In this document: piece after piece, positions 6,071 through 11,598 of the stretch
Layout: each line of letters begins with the position of its first letter
Position numbering within the stretch: position 1 is the stretch's first letter
Source of the DNA: JABDNZ01 sp050049805
GTDB taxonomy: Bacteria; Gemmatimonadota; Gemmatimonadetes; Longimicrobiales; Gaopeijiaceae
Assembly (NCBI GenBank): GCA_050049805.1
Contig: JASFVN010000125.1
Coordinates: 1-11,598 of the forward strand
Reading direction: 5' to 3'
DNA: 11,598 bases
Notes under the pieces: model-generated
Seen by the model: the letters and a program-made list of their open reading frames with translations, nothing else
Databases searched by the model: none
Told to the model about the DNA's origin: nothing
Position numbers and translations under genes: made by a program

Positions 6071-9000
6071 TTACCGGATCATCCGCAGAATCTCCTGGAT
6101 GGCCGCATCGAGCTGGGGATCATCTCCTCCAAGCTCGTCGTTGAGATCGTTGATGACAATGATGTCAGGTCTCACCCCGCCGATGCGCTCGAGGTTCTCC
6201 CCGTCCAGCGTCAGGCACTTCCACCAGGGCAGCCGGATGGAGTTGCCGTTGATGAGGCGGGCGCTGGTGGTGAAGATCAGCCAGCCATAGGTGGTATTTC
6301 CCACCACCGTTCCGCGATTCAACGCCTTGAACCCGTTGGTGGTCATCTCCCCGTCTGACAGGGTGATCTCGTTGGTGATCACCACCACCGGCTTGTCGGC
6401 GAATCCGAAGGTGGACTGCTGGGTTTCGCTGAGCCCCCGCTCCTGCCACTTGGCGTAGACCGGCGTGGTCAAGGCCTGAAGGACCCGGTCGTGGACGTTG
6501 CCGCCCATGTTGTATCGGAGGTCCAGGATCAGGCCTTCCCGTGGCACGGCGTCCCGATGGAGCTCCAGGAGAAAACGGTCCAGGTCGCCCCGCCCCATGG
6601 CGGACATGTAGAGGTAGGCCACCCGATCGTCGGTGTTCACCTTCACCGCTTCCCGGCGGGATTCGATCCACTCCTCACGCTTGAGGGAATTCTCCGCGCC
6701 GGAGGAAATGGCCCTGAGGGGGATCGTCACCTCTCTTCCGAGCTCGATGCTCCGGACCGTGAGGTCCACCCGGCGGTCTGTCTTTCCGTTCAAGGATTTC
6801 CAGATGTTCTCCTCGACATTCACGGCTTCGCCGTCGATGGCCACCAGCTGATCCCCCACTGCCACCGAATCGCGGTGGAGCCAGAGGGGTCCGTCCTTCC
6901 AGATCTTGGTGATGGAAACCCGGTCCTGGGTCAGATCCAGGTCCACGCCGAAGTGGGGGCTGGGCTTTTCGGTGTTTCTGCTCACCCCGCCCCGGTAGCC
7001 GGTATGGGAGGAGTTCAGGAACCCGATCATCTCGTTGGCAAAGGCCGCAAAATCGTTCTCTTCTCGAACCTGTTCGAGGACCGGGCGGAACGCGTCGTAC
7101 ACGCCGCGCCAATCGACGTCATGATGCTCACTGTCGTAGAAGTAGTGCTCCAGGATGTAGTAGACCTCCGCAAGGGCCTGCTCGTAATCGGCCACCCGGT
7201 CCACCTCGATTCGCGTGTCGAAGGAGATGGACTCGCTCCTCCCGGAGCTTACGGTGATCTTCCCAATCCGGCCGCGCTGGGAGTAGAAGAGAACCCGGCC
7301 ATCGGCGCTGAATTGGAGGTTGCCCGGGCTCGTTACGCTCTCTGCGAAAGCTTCCGGTTGCCCCCAGCGGCCGTCCTCGTATTCCGACTTCCATAGGTGG
7401 TTCGTGCCATGCCGGCTCGAGAGGAAGTAGACGGTCTTGGGATCCTCGGGGGAGATGACCGCCGTCCGTTCGTTGGTGAGGGCGTTCAGGATCTGATCGG
7501 TCTGCCGGTCGATGTTGTCCAGGCGGAAGGTGACGGCGACGCTGTCCTCATCTTCTTCCTCTTCCTCCTGGTCTTCGTCCCTCCGGCCCCCTCTCCCGGC
7601 ACTTCCTTCATCGTCCTCGTGTTCTTCGAACAGCTCCTCGAATTCGTCCTCGTCGAACTCCGGGAGCTTCGGCGCGAACTGAACGCTGTAGAGGTCGTAT
7701 TTCCCCGTGAACTCGGGAAAGCTGTGGCCATAGCGGTTCGAGGAGAACACCAGGTATTTCCCGTCGGGGGACCAGACGGGATTCCCTTCGTCGTAGGCCG
7801 TATTGGTGAGGGCCGTCTTCTCTCCGGTCTCGACGTCCACGGCGAAGATGTCGGTGTTGGAGGTCTGGGTGACGACGGCGAGGTACCGACTGTCGGGAGA
7901 CCAGGCGAAGCCTTCGGCGAAGCGCCCGCCGAACTCGTCTTCGATGACCAGCCGGTCGTTTTCTCCATCGGGATCCACGACTCTCAGCTCCCTGGGACCG
8001 CTGTAGTAAGCGATCCACTCCCCGTCGGGGGACAATCTCGGCCCCAGGACGTCGCCAGGAGTGTCTGTGAGCCGAACCGGTTCTTCACCGCCAAGGGCCG
8101 AAATCTTGTAGAGGTCCGGGTTCGCATCCTTGTCGGACACGTAGATGATGTGACGGCTGTCTTTGTCCCAGGTGATTTCCCGTTCGTTCTCCGGGGACTC
8201 GGTGATGTTTCGGGCGTAGCCGCCCTCCACCGAGAGGACGAAGATTTCGCCTCGGATGACGGCTGCGATCTTCTTGCCATCAGGGGACACCCGGAATTCC
8301 GACACGGTCCCGTCCTCCACGAAGAAGACGGAGTTCTCTTCCGCCTCGGCCGGGGCATCGATGGGGACAGCGGATGAGCTCCCGGTGGCGAGGTCGGTGA
8401 TCCAGAGGCCGAAGTCCCTGCGGTAAACGGCCTTTGGCACATTCCGGGCCGTGGAGAACTCGATGACGTCCCCATCGTCGGTGAACTCCGTGATGGCCGA
8501 GAGGTCGGAGCCGTCCCGACGCGCCGACCAGATGTTCTTGGTCCCCGTCTCCCGGTCGCTCACGAAGTAGAAGCGGCCACCGTCGCTGCCCCAAGCTGGC
8601 CAGAAGGCGTTGGCATCGTCGGCGACAAGCCTCGAGGCCTCGGGGTTGTCGAATTCCTTCAGCCAGACCTTCGCGGTGTTGGCGCCCCGGTACCCCCGCC
8701 GCCACTTGTAGCCGTTCTCCCAGCCTTCGGAGAAGAGCACGCTCGATCCGTCAGGACTGACCTTCGGATCGGTGGGTCGGCTCCAATAGGTGTCCAGAAC
8801 GGGAATGGCGTTGCCGGTACCGTCGGCTCTGATCCTGTAGATCCCTGACGAGGACGCCCTGCCGGAGGTGAAATAGACCCAATCCCCGTCGGGAGAGAAG
8901 TCAGTGGCCACGTCGCTGCCGGAATGGTAGGTGATTCGAGCTATCTCTCCACCCCCGGCGGGGACGAGGAAGATGTCGTTGTTGCCGAAGCGGTCCGAGG

Positions 9001-9256
9001 TGAAGGCGATGGTACCGCCGTCGGGGGACCAGATGGGCTGCATGTCGTAGGCGTCGTGATTGGTGAGGCGGAAGGCCCTTCCCCCGGAAGCCGGCACGGT
9101 CCAGATGTCGCCCATATAGGAGAACGCGATCTGACCTCCGTCCGGCGACAGGGCGGGATACCGGGCCCCGATGAGCTGCTCCTGGGCGGCGGCCGGTGAA
9201 GCCGCCAGGAACGCCAGGATAAAACAAAACACCGCAGCTTCAGCCAATCTCTTCAT
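6071..9256 (-). CDS. secreted tricorn protease homologue (S41-type serine protease)
   Basis: 1061 residues from the ATG at 9256, chosen over an ATG 39 bases upstream because GAGAGGAA precedes it and it opens directly with a signal peptide (MKRLAEA, hydrophobic core, cleavage near AAA-QE at 24/25). Residues about 25-680 hold beta-propeller (PD40-type) blades, with SPDG or SPDS at 37, 77, 121, 167, 324, 409, 453 and 496 and weaker copies at 224 and 650. An acidic low-complexity insert lies at about 534-571. Residues about 685-755 form the tricorn C1 region with Ser750-His751 in NSSHTGYRGG, 770-840 is PDZ-like (GDQLVAIDGEAV), and the C2 catalytic part has LRYNMGGN (913-920), the presumed nucleophile Ser967 in TLSDGE, and Glu1023 in LERIGGVRPD. 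In archaeal tricorn these residues form the Ser/His/Ser/Glu catalytic tetrad, so the enzyme looks active. Length is normal for the family. It would cut oligopeptides or unfolded protein outside the cytoplasm. It is preceded by its own intergenic region and seems monocistronic. Confidence 0.93.
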   Translation of the reverse strand: MKRLAEAAVFCFILAFLAASPAAAQEQLIGARYPALSPDGGQIAFSYMGDIWTVPASGGRAFRLTNHDAYDMQPIWSPDGGTIAFTSDRFGNNDIFLVPAGGGEIARITYHSGSDVATDFSPDGDWVYFTSGRASSSGIYRIRADGTGNAIPVLDTYWSRPTDPKVSPDGSSVLFSEGWENGYKWRRGYRGANTAKVWLKEFDNPEASRLVADDANAFWPAWGSDGGRFYFVSDRETGTKNIWSARRDGSDLSAITEFTDDGDVIEFSTARNVPKAVYRRDFGLWITDLATGSSSAVPIDAPAEAEENSVFFVEDGTVSEFRVSPDGKKIAAVIRGEIFVLSVEGGYARNITESPENEREITWDKDSRHIIYVSDKDANPDLYKISALGGEEPVRLTDTPGDVLGPRLSPDGEWIAYYSGPRELRVVDPDGENDRLVIEDEFGGRFAEGFAWSPDSRYLAVVTQTSNTDIFAVDVETGEKTALTNTAYDEGNPVWSPDGKYLVFSSNRYGHSFPEFTGKYDLYSVQFAPKLPEFDEDEFEELFEEHEDDEGSAGRGGRRDEDQEEEEEDEDSVAVTFRLDNIDRQTDQILNALTNERTAVISPEDPKTVYFLSSRHGTNHLWKSEYEDGRWGQPEAFAESVTSPGNLQFSADGRVLFYSQRGRIGKITVSSGRSESISFDTRIEVDRVADYEQALAEVYYILEHYFYDSEHHDVDWRGVYDAFRPVLEQVREENDFAAFANEMIGFLNSSHTGYRGGVSRNTEKPSPHFGVDLDLTQDRVSITKIWKDGPLWLHRDSVAVGDQLVAIDGEAVNVEENIWKSLNGKTDRRVDLTVRSIELGREVTIPLRAISSGAENSLKREEWIESRREAVKVNTDDRVAYLYMSAMGRGDLDRFLLELHRDAVPREGLILDLRYNMGGNVHDRVLQALTTPVYAKWQERGLSETQQSTFGFADKPVVVITNEITLSDGEMTTNGFKALNRGTVVGNTTYGWLIFTTSARLINGNSIRLPWWKCLTLDGENLERIGGVRPDIIVINDLNDELGGDDPQLDAAIQEILRMIR

Positions 9257-9483
9257 CTCGATTCCTCTCTGTTTCGCCCCGATGGTTCCGGACATGCGAA
9301 AGGCCTGGTTAGGACAAGGGGGTAATGTCCGACAGAATCATGGAAACGACCAGAGGGGGGTCATCAGGGGGCAAAGGTCACCTCTTCCGGCCAAAGAAGA
9401 CTTCCACCAAGGAATCCTGTTTAGCCCGGAGGAGAGCCCATATATTGCGGCTAGACTGACCACAGGATGCGAAGGAGGGCGAC
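9257..9483. promoter_or_regulatory. divergent intergenic region between tricorn and AOR genes
   Basis: These 227 bases separate two divergent starts, so promoters for both genes should lie here. For the plus-strand oxidoreductase the best -10 is TATATT at 9441-9446; a poor -35 (TGTTTA, 9418-9423) sits 17 bases upstream. The Shine-Dalgarno GGAGG (9474-9478) is strong and ends 5 bases before the ATG. For the minus-strand protease, GAGAGGAA before the ATG is a good ribosome site, but no convincing promoter was found. A small dyad TGTCCGACA (9326-9334) is too short to call an operator. No ORF or RNA gene is apparent. Confidence 0.45.
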
Positions 9484-11304
9484 ATGCTCGGAGGGTATGC
9501 CGGAAAGATCGGATTCGTCGATCTGAACAAGGGTGAAGTGGACTACAAGGACTCGCCGGAAGATTGGAAGCGGAAGTACATCGGTGGCCGCGGGTTGGGC
9601 GTGAAGTACGTCTTCGAGAACGGCCCCGACGTCGATCCCCTGTCGCCGGAGAACATCCTCTGTTTCATGAACGGCCCCTTGACCGGCACCGAGGCGAACA
9701 TGAGTGGCCGGATGGCGGTGGTCACCAAGTCGCCCCTCACCGGTACGGTCACGGACAGCCATCACGGCGGGTGGAGCGCCGCTCGACTCCGCTGGGCCGG
9801 TTTCGACGGATTGATCTTCAGCGGCCGTTCCGAGAAGCCGGTATACGCCTTTGTCTCCGGTGACGCGGTCGAGCTCCGGGACGCCTCGGAGATCTGGGGG
9901 AAGAACGTTCACGATACGGTGAAGTTCTTCCAGAGCCGCTACGGCGAGAAGGACCTCTCCATCATCACCATCGGCCAGGCCGGGGAGAAGCTGGCCCGTT
10001 TCGCCAACTGGATGAACGAGATGGACCGAGCCAGCGGCCGTGGCGGTACCGGTTGCGTCGGCGGCAGCAAGCAGCTGAAGGCCATCGTCATCAAGGCGGA
10101 GAAGGCCTTCCCGCCCACCCTGGATCGGGAAAAGTGGAAGGCGGCCCACAAGCGGGCCCTCTCCACCATCATGGCCGAGGAGAACATCACCAGCCCCCGG
10201 AAGGGCGGCCTTTCGGTGTACGGCACCAACGTGCTGATGAATATCGCCAACAGCATCGGCGCCCTACCCACCCACAACAGCCAGAAGACGGCCTTCGGCG
10301 ACGGGGCCGAGTCCACCAGCGGGGAGTACGTGAAGGAAAACCTCCTCGTCAACGATCCCACCTGCCACGCCTGCCCGGTGGCCTGCAAGAAGGAGGTGGA
10401 GATTACCGATGGGCCCTGGAAGGGCCTCCGCATGGAGTCGGTAGAATACGAATCGGCCTGGACCTTCGGTGCCAACTGCGGCAACAGCGACGCCAACGCC
10501 ATCGCCAAGCTCATCGACCAGTGCAACGACTACGGCCTGGACACCATCGAGACGGGGAACGTCGTCTCGGTGTACATGGAGGCCTGTCAGAAGGGGTGGG
10601 CCGGTGAGGGGGACCTTGAGTGGGGTGACGCCGTAGGCATGGTCACCCTCGTCGATATGATCGGGAAGCGGGAGGGCGTAGGGGACCAGTTAGCTGAAGG
10701 ATCCGCCCGGGCCGCCGAGTCCTTCGGGCACCCCGAGATCGCCATGGCCGTAAAGGGGCAGGCCATCCCGGCCTACGACCCCCGAGGCCTGAAGGGGATG
10801 GGCATCGGCTATGCCACCTCCAATCGTGGCGCCTGCCACCTTCGTGCCTATACGCCGGCAGCGGAGCTGGGGGTGATGCCCTTCGGATCCCTCAAGGTCG
10901 ATCCCCTGGCCTGGGAGGGTAAGGGTGAGCTGGTGATGATCTTCCAGAACGTGCACGCCTTCTCCGACAGCATGGACCTTTGCAAGTTCAGCGCCTTCGC
11001 CCAGGGCGTGGACGAGTACGCCCAGCAGTACTCCGCCATGGTGGGCGTCCCCTTCACCGGAGAGGACGTTCTGAAGACAGGGGAACGCATCTACAACCTG
11101 GAGCGGTATTACAACAACCTGGCGGGACATGGTGCGGGCAGCGACACCCTTCCGGCCCGATTCACCGAGGAGCCCTCGGACCAGCCGGGTTCGGAAGGCC
11201 ACGTCTGCGAGCTGGACCTCATGCTGCAGGAGTACTACGAAAAGCGGGGTTGGGAGAACGGCGTGGTGCCGGAATCCAAGCTGAAGGAGCTGGAGATCAT
11301 CTAG
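9484..11304 (+). CDS. aor: aldehyde:ferredoxin oxidoreductase family tungsten/molybdenum enzyme
   Basis: 606 residues, the usual length of the AOR family. The N-terminal domain has the family signature GYAGKIGFVDLNKGEV, YIGGRGLGVKYVF, MNGPLTGTEANMSGRMAVVTKSPLTG and HHGGWSAARLRWAGFDGL. GRGGTGCVGGSKQLKAI (186-201) is the pterin-binding type motif; its Cys191 stands where Ala is common. The [4Fe-4S] ligands are C294, C297 and C301 (CHACPVAC) and C500 (SMDLCKFS), spaced as in Pyrococcus AOR. DPRGLKGMGIGYATSNRGACHLRAY (432-455 region) is another family hallmark. Known members oxidise aldehydes to acids, or run in reverse, using a bis-pterin tungsten centre and ferredoxin; they are usually oxygen-sensitive and cytoplasmic. 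Substrate cannot be told, and related non-AOR subfamilies share these motifs. No ferredoxin-like subunit or electron-transfer partner lies beside it. It is transcribed alone on the plus strand and faces a MoaD-related gene, consistent with cofactor supply. Confidence 0.95.
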   Translation: MLGGYAGKIGFVDLNKGEVDYKDSPEDWKRKYIGGRGLGVKYVFENGPDVDPLSPENILCFMNGPLTGTEANMSGRMAVVTKSPLTGTVTDSHHGGWSAARLRWAGFDGLIFSGRSEKPVYAFVSGDAVELRDASEIWGKNVHDTVKFFQSRYGEKDLSIITIGQAGEKLARFANWMNEMDRASGRGGTGCVGGSKQLKAIVIKAEKAFPPTLDREKWKAAHKRALSTIMAEENITSPRKGGLSVYGTNVLMNIANSIGALPTHNSQKTAFGDGAESTSGEYVKENLLVNDPTCHACPVACKKEVEITDGPWKGLRMESVEYESAWTFGANCGNSDANAIAKLIDQCNDYGLDTIETGNVVSVYMEACQKGWAGEGDLEWGDAVGMVTLVDMIGKREGVGDQLAEGSARAAESFGHPEIAMAVKGQAIPAYDPRGLKGMGIGYATSNRGACHLRAYTPAAELGVMPFGSLKVDPLAWEGKGELVMIFQNVHAFSDSMDLCKFSAFAQGVDEYAQQYSAMVGVPFTGEDVLKTGERIYNLERYYNNLAGHGAGSDTLPARFTEEPSDQPGSEGHVCELDLMLQEYYEKRGWENGVVPESKLKELEII

Positions 11305-11332
11305 GCCCAGCGCCGCCTCGCAGCTGAACCGG

Positions 11333-11367
11333 AACCCCGGGCCCCCTCGCCATGGCGGCCCGGGGTT
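11333..11367. terminator. strong GC hairpin, probable bidirectional terminator
   Basis: AACCCCGGGCC (11333-11343) and GGCCCGGGGTT (11357-11367) are exact reverse complements, forming an 11-bp stem around a 13-base loop. It lies 28 bases after the oxidoreductase stop and just beyond the stop of the convergent gene at 11374, where a shared terminator belongs. On the plus strand the stem runs into TTTCTCT, a short interrupted T-tract; on the minus strand only two T residues follow. Confidence 0.75.
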
Positions 11368-11373
11368 TCTCTG

Positions 11374-11598
11374 TCATGCCCCGGCACGGAGTGTCTTCAG
11401 CTCGAAGCGCTCCATGAAGTCGTCGGCCAAGTCCTCGCGAATCTCGATGGTGAGTCGGGTTTGCCCAACGGCCAGCGAACCCAGGCGAAACGGCTCCATC
11501 CTTTCCAGATGAACCCGCCAACCCGGGCCCTCCACCCGGCCTTCCCTGATGGCTGTTCCCCCAAGGTCCTGGAGATACTCCGTGAGGAGGAAGAAGGG
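11374..11598 (-). CDS. 3' end of a MoaD-related protein (DUF1952-like C-terminal domain), partial
   Basis: The minus strand is open from the window edge to a TGA at 11374-11376, giving the last 74 residues of a protein whose start lies outside. Key stretches are LTEYLQDLGGTAIREGRV, GWRVHLERMEPFRLGSLAVG and LTIEIREDLADDFMERFEL, ending RAGA. From memory these match, position by position, the C-terminal domain of the Thermus thermophilus MoaD-related protein (a YLEEWGGT helix, an EPLKVGSLSIP strand, and a WFERI helix near the end), a protein that has an N-terminal ubiquitin-like MoaD fold. MoaD carries sulfur for molybdopterin synthesis, which fits a neighbour using a tungsten- or molybdenum-pterin cofactor. 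The match was not computed, and the MoaD half is not in view, so the call is moderate. A Gly-Gly terminus is absent here. It is convergent with the oxidoreductase gene, so it is not in the same operon. Confidence 0.6.
   Translation of the reverse strand, partial: PFFLLTEYLQDLGGTAIREGRVEGPGWRVHLERMEPFRLGSLAVGQTRLTIEIREDLADDFMERFELKTLRAGA

Noticed and set aside
7397..8377. Plus-strand frame of over 300 codons opposite the tricorn gene
   Set aside because: It is antisense to the propeller repeats, and its own repeated GG/D-rich motifs are the reverse image of the SPDG codons.
7740..9160. Recurring CCGTCGGGGGAC-type DNA motif, first taken for a dispersed repeat
   Set aside because: Each copy encodes the SPDG turn of a propeller blade in the same frame, so it is protein repeat structure and not a DNA element or CRISPR.
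9326..9334. TGTCCGACA dyad in the divergent intergenic region as an operator
   Set aside because: Four-base half sites around one base are too short to separate from chance, and no second copy was found.
11297..11521. Minus-strand frame starting inside the MoaD-related gene
   Set aside because: It runs through the terminator hairpin and reads as Arg/Gly/Pro-rich noise, while the frame ending at 11374 gives a recognisable domain.

Overview
This is a high-GC bacterial window with densely packed genes. The organism is probably Gram-negative with an outer membrane: two predicted lipoproteins and a beta-barrel-like exported protein are encoded, and a very large tricorn-type protease carries an export signal. 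A Gemmatimonadota-like or similar soil, sediment or marine lineage would fit, but this is an impression from gene style; nothing in the window proves the phylum.

Layout: (1) Positions 1-116 hold what may be the last codons of a plus-strand gene, followed by a short hairpin-rich spacer. (2) From 5945 down to 117 on the minus strand runs a five-gene tandem: a PP2C-type protein phosphatase, a membrane protein joining an FHA phosphothreonine-reading domain to a lytic transglycosylase domain, a CsgG-like lipoprotein, a TPR-CsgG-TPR lipoprotein, and an exported beta-barrel-like protein. Spacings are 18, 132, 13 and -4 bases, so the set may be two transcription units (phosphatase + FHA-transglycosylase; the two lipoproteins + barrel). 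(3) A single large minus-strand gene, 9256-6071, encodes a secreted tricorn protease homologue with beta-propeller repeats, a PDZ-like region and an S41-type catalytic core. (4) After a 227-base divergent intergenic region, a plus-strand gene (9484-11304) encodes an aldehyde:ferredoxin oxidoreductase family tungsten/molybdenum enzyme with all four [4Fe-4S] cysteines. (5) After a strong terminator-like hairpin, the window ends in the 3' end of a convergent minus-strand gene. Its 74 residues resemble the C-terminal domain of the Thermus MoaD-related protein, which would link it to pterin-cofactor sulfur chemistry and hence to the oxidoreductase.

How they may work together: the five-gene tandem reads as a phospho-signalling and envelope module. 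The phosphatase would reset a Ser/Thr phosphorylation state, the FHA domain would read it in the cytoplasm, and the attached transglycosylase would cut peptidoglycan on the other side of the membrane. The CsgG-fold lipoproteins and the barrel would act at the outer membrane. No Ser/Thr kinase is in the window, so the system is incomplete as seen. The oxidoreductase and MoaD-related gene form a second, unrelated theme: a tungstopterin enzyme next to a likely cofactor-maturation gene.

No tRNA, rRNA, CRISPR array, insertion sequence or integrase was seen.
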